DNA of 58,256 bases. Origin: an uncultured Eubacteriales bacterium (GTDB lineage: Bacteria > Bacillota > Clostridia > Lachnospirales > Cellulosilyticaceae). Every line of letters starts with the position of its first letter. Position 1 is the first letter of the stretch. The stretch spans positions 1 to 58,256 of the forward strand of contig URVM01000022.1 of the NCBI GenBank assembly GCA_900551325.1. Direction: 5' to 3'. Under the pieces are notes generated by a model. The model saw nothing but the letters and a program-made list of their open reading frames with translations, was not told the origin of the DNA and ran no database searches. The translations under genes were made by a program, and so were the position numbers. Shown one piece after another: positions 15,901 through 24,676 of the stretch.

Positions 15901-16033
15901 AGAAAGTATGGTATTAACTTATTGTAACGGTGTAGAGATAGAAGTAAAAGGAGAAGGATTAAAAGGAGACTTAGCAAGAGCTGTAAGAGACCATAAAGTA
16001 AGAAGCATTGACGTAAATATGACTAGGAAATAG
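12908..16033 (+). CDS. GH94/GH161-type oligoglucan phosphorylase
   Basis: A 1041-aa cytoplasmic protein without signal peptide. The N-terminal beta-sandwich (FASFLPGISGMMGTPIWCFY, then NRGQGISSFGV) and central alpha/alpha barrel match the large GH94-like clan of inverting phosphorylases. The probable catalytic general acid is D635 in GWYDALNGLPG, equivalent to the Asp of cellobiose phosphorylase. The size exceeds cellobiose phosphorylase (about 800 aa) and fits beta-1,3-oligoglucan (GH161) or beta-1,2-oligoglucan (SOGP-type GH94) phosphorylases. These enzymes use phosphate to release glucose 1-phosphate from chain ends. The operon (GH1, ABC importer, YesMN) suits intracellular use of short beta-glucans. 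AAGGAG lies 9 bases before the ATG. The linkage specificity is an inference. Confidence 0.8.
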   Translation: MFDGKKRVIIEDYTNKPTFASFLPGISGMMGTPIWCFYMNRGQGISSFGVRDKDHCIMEFHAAQQAYQNVSTLGFRTFMKVDGSYYEAFGDEEVGSKDVVRTMFIGANEVEVEEAHLLKGIQVNALHFTLPNEEIGGLVRQVTIKNIDNKSHVVDVLDGMAQVIPYGINLWSMKMMGQTCKAWMEVEGVEDYKPVYGVRASMEDSAVVTQVEGKHFYRTMTKEGTLLPCVVDTEVVFGQSTSLIRPHGFINYTREELLDQKQMTQNALPCGFFSSQVSLEPGESCCIYSVIGCVENKEQLERFESKLRGKDYFQAKYEEAKELTQAITKVISTKTASPIFDAYCEQSYLDNVLRGGMPILLGDKNIYHVYSRKHGDTERDYNFFSMNPEFYSQGNGNFRDVNQNRRCDVYFADFVKDFNIKTFYNLIQLDGYNPLAVQGVVYTLDEVWHGKVLELIDNDERVRALLEKLFTPGAILKVIVDKGIGLTTTKEEFIHQLMKEAVPHMQAAFGEGYWTDHWTYNLDLVESYLGIYPEKEKELLFEDGTYTYFESGAVVNPRKVRYVLTDKGVRQYNGVDHHIKEGVTHKEAREKGGKGKVYTSTLFEKMMILAINKFATLDPYGMGIEMEGGKPGWYDALNGLPGIFGSSMAETYELGRMLEFMQQAIANYKGSITLPVEVLTFMKGVQEALVRYEAGKIDDLTYWEQVNEAKEIYREAIIWGIEGEKRSLTVEEVRVVLHAWQDKVQKGIERGMTYGEGICPTYFTYEVEDYEEREGSILPLAFKVIPMPYFLEGPVRYLKTQAGRKESKNLYNKVKVSGLYDDKLGMYKVNASLKDTSYEIGRAKAFTPGWLENESIWLHMEYKYLLELLRSGLYEEYFEAMHHALVPFLDPKVYGRSVLENSSFIASSANPNEKIHGRGFVARLSGSTAEFLHMWQIMMFGERPFTVEGDELVLAFKPTIPSYLIGEDKRIEAMFLGDVQVIYHLDTQEDLLPDKVKVESMVLTYCNGVEIEVKGEGLKGDLARAVRDHKVRSIDVNMTRK

Positions 16034-16044
16034 GAGGAATGAAA

Positions 16045-17409
16045 ATGAGTTTTCCAAAAGATTTTGCATGGGGTGTTGCCACATCAGCTTATCAAATAGA
16101 AGGGGCGGCTTATGAAGATGGCAAGGGGCTATCTATATGGGATGTGTATTGTACTCAGCCGGGCCGTGTTTATGAAGGGCATACAGGAGAAGTAGCTTGT
16201 GACCATTATCATCGTTATTTAGAGGATGTAAAGCTTATGAAGGAGATGGGGATTAAGGCCTATCGCTTCTCCATCTCCTGGCCAAGAGTTCTACCAAAAG
16301 GAATAGGAGAAGTGAATGAAAAGGGCTTAGCCTTTTATGACAAGCTAGTAGATGCCCTTGTAGAAGCAGGTATTACACCTTACGTGACCCTATTCCACTG
16401 GGATCTACCTTATGAGCTTCATAAAAGGGGAGGATGGATGAATCCTGATAGCCCTAAGTGGTTTGCTGAATATACAAAGGTTGTAGTGGAAAGACTTTCG
16501 GACCGAGTAAAGCATTTTATGACCTTTAATGAACCTCAGTGCTTTATAGGACTTGGGTATTCACAAGGGCTTCATGCACCAGGACTTAAGCAGTCTATTC
16601 AAGATACGCTGACAATGGCACATCATGTGTTACTTGCTCATGGGCATAGTGTGAAAACTATAAGAGAGTATGGCAAGGGGGATATAAAGGTAGGTATTGC
16701 ACCAACTGTTTCTATGAACTACCCTTGTTCAGATAGACAAGAGGATATTGAAGCAGCAAGACGTTCTGTGATGGAGATGCCAAAGACCATTCACGAAGGT
16801 TGGGCCTGGAATGTAACATGGTGGAATGACCCTATATGCTTTGGTCATTATCCAGAAGATGGGGTAGCGCTTTTTAAAGATTATATGCCAGAGATTCAGT
16901 CTGGTGATATGGAGATTATTTCACAGCCTATTGATTTCTTAGGACAAAATATCTACAACGGTAGAGCTATTGGGGCAGGGGAAAAGGGAGAGATTATCTA
17001 CCTTCAAAGAGAAGCAGGTTCACCAAAGACAGCCCTTAACTGGCCGATTACACCAGAGTCACTGTACTGGGGGCCAAAGTTTTTATATGAGCGCTATAAG
17101 AAACCTATATATATTACAGAAAATGGTCTAGCTTGTCATGACACCCTATCTCTAGATGGGAAAGTACATGATCCAAATCGTATAGATTTCTTGCAGCGTT
17201 ACTTAAGGGCCTTTAGACGTGCAGGTGAAGAGGGTGTAGAAATAGCAGGTTACTTCCAGTGGTCTTTCATGGATAATTTTGAGTGGCATAGTGGGTATGC
17301 AGAGCGTTTTGGTATTGTTTATGTAGACTACACAACAGGAGAAAGAATTGTGAAGGATTCTGGATACTGGTACAAAGAGGTTATAGAAACAAATGGGGAG
17401 TATCTTTAA
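16045..17409 (+). CDS. GH1 beta-glucosidase family enzyme
   Basis: A protein of about 454 aa covering a full GH1 (beta/alpha)8 barrel. The acid/base Glu lies in TFNEP (E163) and the nucleophile in ITENG (E359). The N-terminal FAWGVATSAYQIEG signature is intact and there is no signal peptide, so it acts in the cytoplasm on imported disaccharides or aryl glucosides. It lacks the phosphate-binding loop features I would expect for a 6-phospho-glucosidase, and the neighbour is an ABC importer rather than a PTS. AGGAGG overlaps the phosphorylase stop; it is 1 base from ATG 16039 and 7 from ATG 16045, so 16045 is the better start. It is the second gene of the operon. Confidence 0.9.
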   Translation: MSFPKDFAWGVATSAYQIEGAAYEDGKGLSIWDVYCTQPGRVYEGHTGEVACDHYHRYLEDVKLMKEMGIKAYRFSISWPRVLPKGIGEVNEKGLAFYDKLVDALVEAGITPYVTLFHWDLPYELHKRGGWMNPDSPKWFAEYTKVVVERLSDRVKHFMTFNEPQCFIGLGYSQGLHAPGLKQSIQDTLTMAHHVLLAHGHSVKTIREYGKGDIKVGIAPTVSMNYPCSDRQEDIEAARRSVMEMPKTIHEGWAWNVTWWNDPICFGHYPEDGVALFKDYMPEIQSGDMEIISQPIDFLGQNIYNGRAIGAGEKGEIIYLQREAGSPKTALNWPITPESLYWGPKFLYERYKKPIYITENGLACHDTLSLDGKVHDPNRIDFLQRYLRAFRRAGEEGVEIAGYFQWSFMDNFEWHSGYAERFGIVYVDYTTGERIVKDSGYWYKEVIETNGEYL

Positions 17410-17450
17410 ATAAGAGCATAATTTTAACACCTTATACAAAAAATGAGACG

Positions 17451-17479
17451 TTATTTGAAGAGGGGCAGATGCTTATAAT
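17451..17479 (+). promoter_or_regulatory. Weak candidate promoter before the ABC permease genes
   Basis: TATAAT at 17474-17479 lies 17 bases after TTATTT (17451-17456), a poor -35. It could provide internal expression of the transporter genes apart from the phosphorylase-glucosidase pair. Confidence 0.3.
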
Positions 17480-17516
17480 AGAAGTATAACATAAAGAGTT
17501 TACAAGGAGGGTGGCG

Positions 17517-18470
17517 ATGACACAGACTACATTGGCACAAAAAACAATGGCACAGACATCAAAAATGAGCACATTTAAAAAATTGCTAAGTCAAAAGTAT
17601 TTGCAGCTTATGGTGATACCAGGGGTTATATGGATGTTTATTTTTAATTACATACCTATGTCAGGTATTGTAATTGCTTTTAAAAATTTTAAGATTACAA
17701 AACCTATCTCAAAAGCACCTTGGGTAGGACTTGAACACTTTACAGAGTTTTTCACAGATCCTAACTTTAGTGACATTATGATTAATACACTAGGGATAAG
17801 TTTACTCAAACTACTCATTGCTTTTCCATTACCTATTTTATTTGCTATCTTACTAAACGAAATACGTCATGCTAGATTTAAAAAGACAGTGCAAACCATT
17901 TCTTATTTACCCCACTTTATTTCATGGGTTGTACTAGGTGGTTTAATGATTACATGGCTTAGTGAGACAGGAATGATTAATGAAATTATGGTGAAGTTTG
18001 GAGTTATAAGCCAGCCAACAGCCTTCTTAGCGAGTCCTAAATATTTCTGGGGACTTACGGTGATCTCAGATACATGGAAAGAGATGGGATGGTCAGCCAT
18101 TATATACTTAGCTGCCATATCAGGGATTGACCAGCAAATGTATGAAGCGGCTACAGTAGATGGAGCAACAAAGGTTCAAAAAATTATCCATATTACATTG
18201 CCAGCTATTAAAGGTACTATTGCTATTATGTTTATCTTAGCAGTAGCCAATATGCTTAGTTCAAATTTTGATCAGATTTTCATCTTAAAAAATGTACTAA
18301 ACAGCTCAAGAAGTGAAGTAATTGATACCTATGTGTACCAAATGGGTATGCGTGCAGGACGTTACTCTTATGCAACGGCTATTGGTTTATTCAAGTCAGT
18401 AGTAGCCATGATCCTTCTTTTAACAGCTAACTATACAACTAAAAAATTACAGGGTAGATCCATATTCTAA
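17517..18470 (+). CDS. CUT1 ABC sugar permease, LplB type
   Basis: A membrane protein of about 317 aa with six helices. The permease EAA motif is at YEAATVDGATKVQKIIHITL (positions 204-223), followed by a conserved LP. The N-terminus (QLMVIPGVIWMFIFNYIPM) is that of LplB-type polysaccharide or oligosaccharide permeases. It pairs with the YtcP-type permease 13 bases downstream and the lipoprotein after it. No ATPase gene is present, as usual for this family, which is probably energised by a shared MsmX-like ATPase elsewhere. AAGGAGG sits directly before a GTG at 17511, so ATG 17517, six bases further on, is the preferred start. Substrate probably the oligosaccharide used by the upstream phosphorylase. 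Confidence 0.9.
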   Translation: MTQTTLAQKTMAQTSKMSTFKKLLSQKYLQLMVIPGVIWMFIFNYIPMSGIVIAFKNFKITKPISKAPWVGLEHFTEFFTDPNFSDIMINTLGISLLKLLIAFPLPILFAILLNEIRHARFKKTVQTISYLPHFISWVVLGGLMITWLSETGMINEIMVKFGVISQPTAFLASPKYFWGLTVISDTWKEMGWSAIIYLAAISGIDQQMYEAATVDGATKVQKIIHITLPAIKGTIAIMFILAVANMLSSNFDQIFILKNVLNSSRSEVIDTYVYQMGMRAGRYSYATAIGLFKSVVAMILLLTANYTTKKLQGRSIF

Positions 18471-18483
18471 AGGAGGGGAAAAA

Positions 18484-19383
18484 GTGAAAGGGAAAATGAC
18501 AAACTGGAGACAACAAAGAACAAATAGCGAAATAGTCTTTGACTGGCTGAACGTGCTATTAATGACAACGATTTGTTTTATCACTCTTTACCCTATTTGG
18601 TATATTATTGTGAACTCTCTTAATGAAGGTGCAGATGCAATGCTAGGGGGAATCTTTTGGTGGCCTAGAAAATATACCTTAGAAAACTACCAAGCTGTAT
18701 TTCAAAATAGTGGCATTACAAAAGCTTTTAGTGTTACCATAGCAAGAACAGTTATAGGTACAGTGACCAACGTACTTTTTACAGCAATGGTTGCTTATCC
18801 TTTATCAAAAAATCATTTAGTGGGTAGAAAGTTTTATATGACAATGGGAACAATCACTATGTTCTTTAGTGGTGGCCTTATACCTCAATTCTTGCTATAT
18901 AAGAACATGGGATTACTTGATAGCTTTTGGGTATATATTATCCCTAGTTTATTTAACTTCTTTAACTTATTAATATTTGTAAACTTCTTTAGAGAAATAC
19001 CAAGTGCTTTAGAAGAATCAGCATCTTTAGACGGTGCGACAGACTGGACTATCTTTGCAAGGATTATTCTTCCTTTATCAAAGCCAGTTCTTGCAACTAT
19101 TGCACTCTTTTCAGGGGTTATTCATTGGAATGACTACTTTGCAGGTGTTATCTTTATTAACAATCCAGATTTACAACCGATTCAAACCTTCTTATATCGT
19201 ATTGTAGCAGAATCAGGTTCTACACAGGTGATGGCAACAGCAGGCAATATTAATAGAACTACAACATCTATGTCCATTAAGCTTGCCACAATGGTTGTAA
19301 CCACCTTACCAATCGTATGTGTTTATCCATTTTTACAAAAATACTTTGTAAAAGGTATGATGATTGGTGCAGTGAAAGAGTAA
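18484..19383 (+). CDS. CUT1 ABC sugar permease, YtcP/LplC type
   Basis: A 299-aa membrane protein with six helices and the EAA motif in LEESASLDGATDWTIFARII. It begins with a GTG at 18484, with AAGGAGG 7 bases upstream; the next ATG is too far from that site. It is the partner permease of the gene before it, completing the heterodimeric membrane part of an oligosaccharide importer. The DGATD step and the C-terminal KYFVKGMMIGAVKE are standard for the YtcP group. Confidence 0.9.
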   Translation: MKGKMTNWRQQRTNSEIVFDWLNVLLMTTICFITLYPIWYIIVNSLNEGADAMLGGIFWWPRKYTLENYQAVFQNSGITKAFSVTIARTVIGTVTNVLFTAMVAYPLSKNHLVGRKFYMTMGTITMFFSGGLIPQFLLYKNMGLLDSFWVYIIPSLFNFFNLLIFVNFFREIPSALEESASLDGATDWTIFARIILPLSKPVLATIALFSGVIHWNDYFAGVIFINNPDLQPIQTFLYRIVAESGSTQVMATAGNINRTTTSMSIKLATMVVTTLPIVCVYPFLQKYFVKGMMIGAVKE

Positions 19384-19428
19384 GTTATAACATGAAAATA
19401 AATAATAAAAAATAGAGGAGGGCATAGC

Positions 19429-21105
19429 ATGAATATGAAGTTTAAAAAAGCATTAGTACTTGGTATGGCAACAATGCTATTTGCATCATCAACAGGATGT
19501 AGCGGGGGACCAAAAGAAGATACCAACAAGGCAGCAGGGGAAGTATCACAAGGAACAAAGGATCAGGAGGCAGACAAACAAGAAGTTTCAGCAGATGAGC
19601 CAGGATGGAAAAAACATAGTGGAGAAAAAATCGATTTAGATTGGTACATTAACTTTTCATGGTTTACAACACCTTGGGGAGAAGATATGACTTCTAAGAA
19701 GATTACTGAAGACACAGGTGTAAATGTAAACTTTATCGTACCAGCAGGTAACGAAGCTGAAAAGCTTAATACAATGATTGCATCAGATACACTTCCAGAC
19801 ATTCTTACACTTGGTTGGTGGGAAGGCCAAGTAAATGAAATGATTGATAGTGAAATGGTTTATGCACTAAATGAGTTAGCAGATCAGTATGATCCATACT
19901 TTTTCAAAGTAGCAGATAATGCACGTATTGGATGGTATACACAACCAGATGGTAATATCTATGGTTATCCAAACTCATCTTATACACCTTCAGACTATGA
20001 AAAGTATGATAATATTGCATCTAACCAAACTTTCCTTGTAAGAAAAGATATGTATGAAGTGATTGGTAGCCCAGATATGAGCACACCAGAAGGTTTCTTA
20101 AATGCACTTAAAAAAGCTAAAGAAATGTTCCCAGAAGTTAATGGTCAACCACTTATTCCTATTGGTTTCCATGAGTTTGGAGAACTTGGAAACTTCTCAT
20201 TTGAAGAATACTTACAAAACTTCTTAGCTGTACCATATGAAAAAGATGGTAAGTACTATGATAGATATACAGATCCAGATTATATCAATTGGTTAAAAAC
20301 ATTTAGTAAAGCAGGCCAAGAAGGCTTACTTGCAAATGATGTATTCATAGATAAACGTGCACAAATGGAAGAGAAAATAGCTCAAGGTCGTTACTTTGCT
20401 ATGATGTATCAAAGAACAGACATGGCTAATCAACAAAAAATTCTTTTTGAAAATGATCCAAATAGTATTTATATGGCTGTAGAGGGTCCAAAAAATGCAA
20501 ATGGTGATGACCATACTTTACCAGGTGTTGGTATTGCAGGATGGACAGTAACTATGATTTCTAAAAACTGTAAAGATCCAGAACGTGCTATTCAACTTAT
20601 GACCTATTTAATGAGCGAAGAAGGCCAAAAATTAACTTACTTAGGTATTGAAGGCCAAACATACGATATAGTAGATGGTAAGCCAGTAGTTAAACAAGAA
20701 GTAAAAGACCTTCTTAAGTCAGACCGTGCAGCTTACGATAGAAAATACGGTGCAGACAATACATTCTGGATGTTCCAAGACCTTGCTATGCAAGCTCAAT
20801 GGTCAGAAGGTCCACAAGAGCCACTTAAACAATTAGAAGAATGGACCTACCCATATACAGAATTCATTTCTCAATATGAAGGACTTAATCCAGCAGTAGG
20901 TACAGAAGAAGAAGTAATTAACCTTAAAGCAAGACGTCTATTTGGTGAGACACTTCCTAAATTATTACTTGCTGGTTCAGATAGTGAATTTGATCAAATC
21001 TATAACAAGTTCTTAGAAGATAGAAATGCTCTAGGCTATGATAAAGTCGTTGCTGTTAAACAAACTATGATGGATGATAACAAAGCTAAATTAGGCTTAA
21101 AATAA
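19429..21105 (+). CDS. ABC sugar-binding lipoprotein, LplA/YtcQ type
   Basis: A 558-aa extracellular solute-binding protein. The signal peptide ends in a lipobox FASSTGC (Cys about residue 24), followed by an acidic/Lys linker before the folded binding domain. The large size and sequence are those of group 1 binding proteins of LplABC/YtcQ systems, which carry oligosaccharides. AGAGGAGGG precedes the ATG. It delivers sugar to the two permeases upstream and may also inform the adjacent sensor kinase. Codon use here is more regular (many CCA, GGT, CTT codons) than in neighbouring genes, consistent with high expression. Confidence 0.9.
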   Translation: MNMKFKKALVLGMATMLFASSTGCSGGPKEDTNKAAGEVSQGTKDQEADKQEVSADEPGWKKHSGEKIDLDWYINFSWFTTPWGEDMTSKKITEDTGVNVNFIVPAGNEAEKLNTMIASDTLPDILTLGWWEGQVNEMIDSEMVYALNELADQYDPYFFKVADNARIGWYTQPDGNIYGYPNSSYTPSDYEKYDNIASNQTFLVRKDMYEVIGSPDMSTPEGFLNALKKAKEMFPEVNGQPLIPIGFHEFGELGNFSFEEYLQNFLAVPYEKDGKYYDRYTDPDYINWLKTFSKAGQEGLLANDVFIDKRAQMEEKIAQGRYFAMMYQRTDMANQQKILFENDPNSIYMAVEGPKNANGDDHTLPGVGIAGWTVTMISKNCKDPERAIQLMTYLMSEEGQKLTYLGIEGQTYDIVDGKPVVKQEVKDLLKSDRAAYDRKYGADNTFWMFQDLAMQAQWSEGPQEPLKQLEEWTYPYTEFISQYEGLNPAVGTEEEVINLKARRLFGETLPKLLLAGSDSEFDQIYNKFLEDRNALGYDKVVAVKQTMMDDNKAKLGLK

Positions 21106-21119
21106 TCCTATATTAAATC

Positions 21120-21155
21120 AATAACCTAAGTCACATAGTGGCTTAGGTTATTTTG
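21120..21155 (+). terminator. Terminator after the sugar-binding protein
   Basis: An 11-bp stem, AATAACCTAAG with CTTAGGTTATT, an 11-base loop, and a short T run. It separates the transporter genes from the two-component genes. Confidence 0.7.
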
Positions 21156-21246
21156 GCACTACTAAAATAGTAAGAAAAATATATTGTTTTATAATGGTAT
21201 TTAGTATAATAAAAATAATATATATCTATAAACAAGGGAGAAGAAG

Positions 21247-23052
21247 ATGGGGAATTTCAAGGAACATTGCATGAGTTTTATAAGTAGTATAAAGATAAGA
21301 CATAAAATACTTATTCTAAGCTTACTCATTCTTATTATACCTTGTATTTTATTCGCTTATATTAGTACAGAGTATTACCAAATTAGCCAAATAGAAAATA
21401 AAAAGCATGTGGTTGAAAATGAGTTAGAAGATACCTATAAACAATTTAACAACACACTAGAAATATGTAATATGACCATGCAAACTATGCTCCTTAATGG
21501 ACGGATTGAAAAATTTGTAGATGTACTAATCAATGATGAGAACCTATCTGCTCATGAGCTTATTGACTTTAACAATACAGAAATAAGAGCAGTAGAAAGG
21601 TTGGTAAATACTAACCCGTACATATATAGCATAAGATTTTATATAGATGCACCTATTTTGGAGATGGCACCTGTTATTTATAATATAGGCCGCTTCAAAG
21701 AAGGAACATCTGTCTATCATACAGATGTAACAGCATGGTATTTCAATCAAAAAGATACGATTTCACCTATTCAAAGAGTATCACCTTATCCTGAGTCATT
21801 GGCTACACTTATAAGTCCTTATACCAATATGAAGGGATTATCTATAGGTCTTATAGAAATTGCTACACCTATGCGACTGCTTTTTCCACAGATGTATGAA
21901 ACGACAGAAGAAAAAATCATGTACTTTGTGGATAAAGAAGGTGTTGTACACAAAAGTGAAGGTGAGGAACATAAGAAATGGGATACTTATAGTAAGGAAA
22001 TCACTAGCCATATCCAAGGGGACAGTGGTGTTGAAGTAATCAATATAGAAGGAGAGCCCATCATTATGGGGTATCGTGCAGTCAAATCATTAGAAGGTTA
22101 TATGGTTGTTGCCCACTCTTTTCAAAAGGTAGAAAACCAAATCAAGGAGATTCGCTCATTAGTAATCGGTGTACTTATTATATTAGTAACCATCATTACA
22201 TGTCTCATTAATATGAGTACGAAAGTGGTATTTCGTAATTTTTATAAAGTACTAGATGCCATACAAGAAATTCAAAAAGGCAATCTAGATATTGCTTTAG
22301 AAAACTTTGGAAAAGGTGAAGTAGGTGAACTAGGTAGCCATGTTCAAAAAATGGCAAGTGACATTAAGTGCTTAATGGCAGACCAAGTTTCTAAGGGAAT
22401 ACTAGTAAAAGATTCTCAAATTAAGGCACTACAAAATCAAATTAATGCACACTTTATTTATAATGTTTTAGAGTCTATTAAAATGATGGCAGAGATAGAA
22501 GGATTGTTTGATATTTCTGATGCTATTACCCACCTAGGCAAACTATTAAGATACAGTATGAGATGGCATTCTCCTAAAGTGAAGGTGAAAGAGGAACTAG
22601 ATTATATTGGAAACTATATGGCACTTCTAAACTTAAGATATGACTATGCAGTAGAGCTAGATATTGATATACCAGAGGAGATTTTAGAACAAGAAATACC
22701 GAAAATGTGTATTCAACCTATAGTAGAAAATGCCATGAAACACGGGATAGAAGATGTAGCAGAGGATACAACTTTATACATAAAAGGTAAATTGCTAAAA
22801 GATGCTTTTACCATAGAGGTAACAGATTTTGGGGTAGGAATGAACAAAGAACAAGTAGAAACACTAACAAATCATTTATCTAATGGAATAGGACTTAGGA
22901 ATGTACAAGAGCGTATACAGATGTGTTTTGGTCAAGATTATGGATTAGAAATAACTTCTAAAGAAGGATGTTTCACGAAAGTCATTATTAAAATACCTTA
23001 CAACAGCTGTACAGGAGGGGAAGATGAAAACATTACTCATAGCAGAGGATGA
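21247..23052 (+). CDS. YesM-type sensor histidine kinase
   Basis: A 601-aa membrane kinase. An N-terminal helix (ILILSLLILIIPCILFAYIS) and a second near residues 303-325 enclose an extracellular sensor domain of about 270 residues. A HAMP linker follows, then the His_kinase domain with H402 in QINAHFIYNVLESIK. The ATPase domain has an N-box CIQPIVENAMKHG, a DFGVGM G1 box and a GIGLRNVQERI G2 box. It pairs with the AraC-type regulator whose gene overlaps its 3' end by 29 bases. Such pairs usually sense extracellular oligosaccharide, often with the neighbouring binding protein, and control the adjacent transporter and hydrolase genes; I infer this here from position. Confidence 0.9.
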   Translation: MGNFKEHCMSFISSIKIRHKILILSLLILIIPCILFAYISTEYYQISQIENKKHVVENELEDTYKQFNNTLEICNMTMQTMLLNGRIEKFVDVLINDENLSAHELIDFNNTEIRAVERLVNTNPYIYSIRFYIDAPILEMAPVIYNIGRFKEGTSVYHTDVTAWYFNQKDTISPIQRVSPYPESLATLISPYTNMKGLSIGLIEIATPMRLLFPQMYETTEEKIMYFVDKEGVVHKSEGEEHKKWDTYSKEITSHIQGDSGVEVINIEGEPIIMGYRAVKSLEGYMVVAHSFQKVENQIKEIRSLVIGVLIILVTIITCLINMSTKVVFRNFYKVLDAIQEIQKGNLDIALENFGKGEVGELGSHVQKMASDIKCLMADQVSKGILVKDSQIKALQNQINAHFIYNVLESIKMMAEIEGLFDISDAITHLGKLLRYSMRWHSPKVKVKEELDYIGNYMALLNLRYDYAVELDIDIPEEILEQEIPKMCIQPIVENAMKHGIEDVAEDTTLYIKGKLLKDAFTIEVTDFGVGMNKEQVETLTNHLSNGIGLRNVQERIQMCFGQDYGLEITSKEGCFTKVIIKIPYNSCTGGEDENITHSRG

Positions 23053-24469
23053 AAAGATGATAAGACAAGGCTTAAAAGCCATGATTCAACGCTCTGATAT
23101 AGAAGTAGAAGAAATTCTAGAGTGCCAAAATGGCCAAGAAGCACTTGAAATCATAAAAACAAAGCAAATAGATGTATTGTTTACAGACATAAGAATGCCT
23201 AAAATGGATGGAATCACTTTACTAAATACATTAAGCCAGTATGAAGAAAAGCCAGAAATAGTCGTAATCAGTGGATATGATGACTTTTCTTATGCTGTAG
23301 AGGCTTTAAAATGTGGTGCGAGAGAGTATATTTTAAAGCCAGTAAATAGAGAAGATATTTATAAAATCATGAAGAAGTTAGATGAAGTAGTAGAAGGAAA
23401 AAAGAATTTAGAAAATAAAATAGAAGCTATAGATGAAATGGTAGAACAACAAATCAAGTACATTTTACTCAATGATACTATTACTCAAAGTGAGCTAGAA
23501 AGCTTCAAAAAAGGCTTTAAAGAACATTGGCTTAATACAGTGCCTTATACGTTTTTTTGCTTACACCAACATGTAAAATCTATAGGAGATCTAGACTGTG
23601 TCACATGTACAATAGACAATGACTGTATTGTAATTACCAAAGCCCAAGATACTCATGGATTAGAAGAAGAGCTAAAAGAAAAACACATAGGCATAAGTAG
23701 TACCTACGAAGGAATTTGCCACTTAAGATTAGCCTATGAACAAGCCTTACTTGCAAGACGCTATGCCTATATTATGAATAAACCTTGCCTTCATTACAAT
23801 GAGGTACCTATACAAAAGACAAGCAAAATAGAGGATAAAATCATTAAACAAATTGTACAACTAGTAGGAACAGAAAGAAGAGAAGACTTCGAGGAAGCCT
23901 TTGAAGAAGTACTAGGAGAAGCCCACATTACAAAGCTTATTTACGATGACTTTGAAAAGCTTATGGAAAAGATGATGGGACACTTACTAGAATCCTATGG
24001 CAGCATCATTGATATAACAGAGTTTGGTAAGGTCAAATACTTTTACCAGTATCCCGACTATAAGAGCTATCAGACCTACCTTAAAGCATACTTGTTTGAA
24101 CTCAATGAAAAAATATGTAGTGCTCATGAAAATAGCAAAGCGCTTCCTAAAATACAAGATGCACTTGATTTTATTGGGAAAAACTACGCCAAAGACTTAA
24201 ATATGGCAATGGTATCTAACCATATATCTATGAACTACTCATGTTTTTCACAGCTTTTTAAAGAGTATACAGGTATGAGTTTTGTAAACTATATGAAAGA
24301 AATACGTATTAGTAAAGCTAAGGAATTACTAGCCACTACAAGTAAGAAAGTAGCTGAGATAGGCTATGCAGTAGGCTACGAAAACGAAAAACACTTTATG
24401 AAAGTATTCAAAGGGGTAACAGGTATTTCACCTACAGAATATAGAAAGAACAATCAATTGGTGAAATGA
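23024..24469 (+). CDS. YesN-type response regulator, AraC family
   Basis: A 481-aa cytoplasmic protein. The receiver domain spans residues 1-120, with the phosphoacceptor D55 in FTDIRMPKMDG and the conserved Lys in ILKPV. A middle region of about 230 residues has no clear match. A C-terminal AraC/XylS double helix-turn-helix (residues 380-478) ends in the signature VAEIGYAVGYENEKHFMKVF. AGGAGGGG lies 5 bases before the ATG, inside the kinase gene. It should bind DNA to activate the phosphorylase-transporter operon, but I cannot point to its operators. Confidence 0.9.
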   Translation: MKTLLIAEDEKMIRQGLKAMIQRSDIEVEEILECQNGQEALEIIKTKQIDVLFTDIRMPKMDGITLLNTLSQYEEKPEIVVISGYDDFSYAVEALKCGAREYILKPVNREDIYKIMKKLDEVVEGKKNLENKIEAIDEMVEQQIKYILLNDTITQSELESFKKGFKEHWLNTVPYTFFCLHQHVKSIGDLDCVTCTIDNDCIVITKAQDTHGLEEELKEKHIGISSTYEGICHLRLAYEQALLARRYAYIMNKPCLHYNEVPIQKTSKIEDKIIKQIVQLVGTERREDFEEAFEEVLGEAHITKLIYDDFEKLMEKMMGHLLESYGSIIDITEFGKVKYFYQYPDYKSYQTYLKAYLFELNEKICSAHENSKALPKIQDALDFIGKNYAKDLNMAMVSNHISMNYSCFSQLFKEYTGMSFVNYMKEIRISKAKELLATTSKKVAEIGYAVGYENEKHFMKVFKGVTGISPTEYRKNNQLVK

Positions 24470-24477
24470 ATAATAAG

Positions 24478-24526
24478 ACTCTTGATGGAAGCATTGATTA
24501 AAGCTTCTATCAAGAGTTTTTTTTTG
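24478..24526 (+). terminator. Terminator after the two-component genes
   Basis: A 15-base stem, ACTCTTGATGGAAGC with GCTTCTATCAAGAGT (one mismatch), and a run of ten T. Confidence 0.85.
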
Positions 24527-24591
24527 CCTGCAAGATGATAAAAACCAAATACTTTAAACTATAAAATTTTGGATATGAATATCTCATTAGA

Positions 24592-24662
24592 TGACAAGTA
24601 AAATTGTCATTGACAAGAAAAGTTGTCATGGTATAATAGGAATATGACAAGAAAAGTTGTCA
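24592..24662 (+). promoter_or_regulatory. Consensus promoter overlapped by three palindromic operators
   Basis: Three 18-bp inverted repeats of TGACAA-N6-TTGTCA lie at 24592-24609, 24611-24628 and 24645-24662; the second and third are identical (TGACAAGAAAAGTTGTCA). A promoter with TTGACA (24610-24615), a 16-base spacer and TATAAT (24632-24637) lies among them: the -35 box is within the second operator and the third covers the start region. The next gene is an XRE-type repressor, so the simplest reading is tight autorepression. Confidence 0.9.
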
Positions 24663-24676
24663 CTAGGAGGTGAGTT

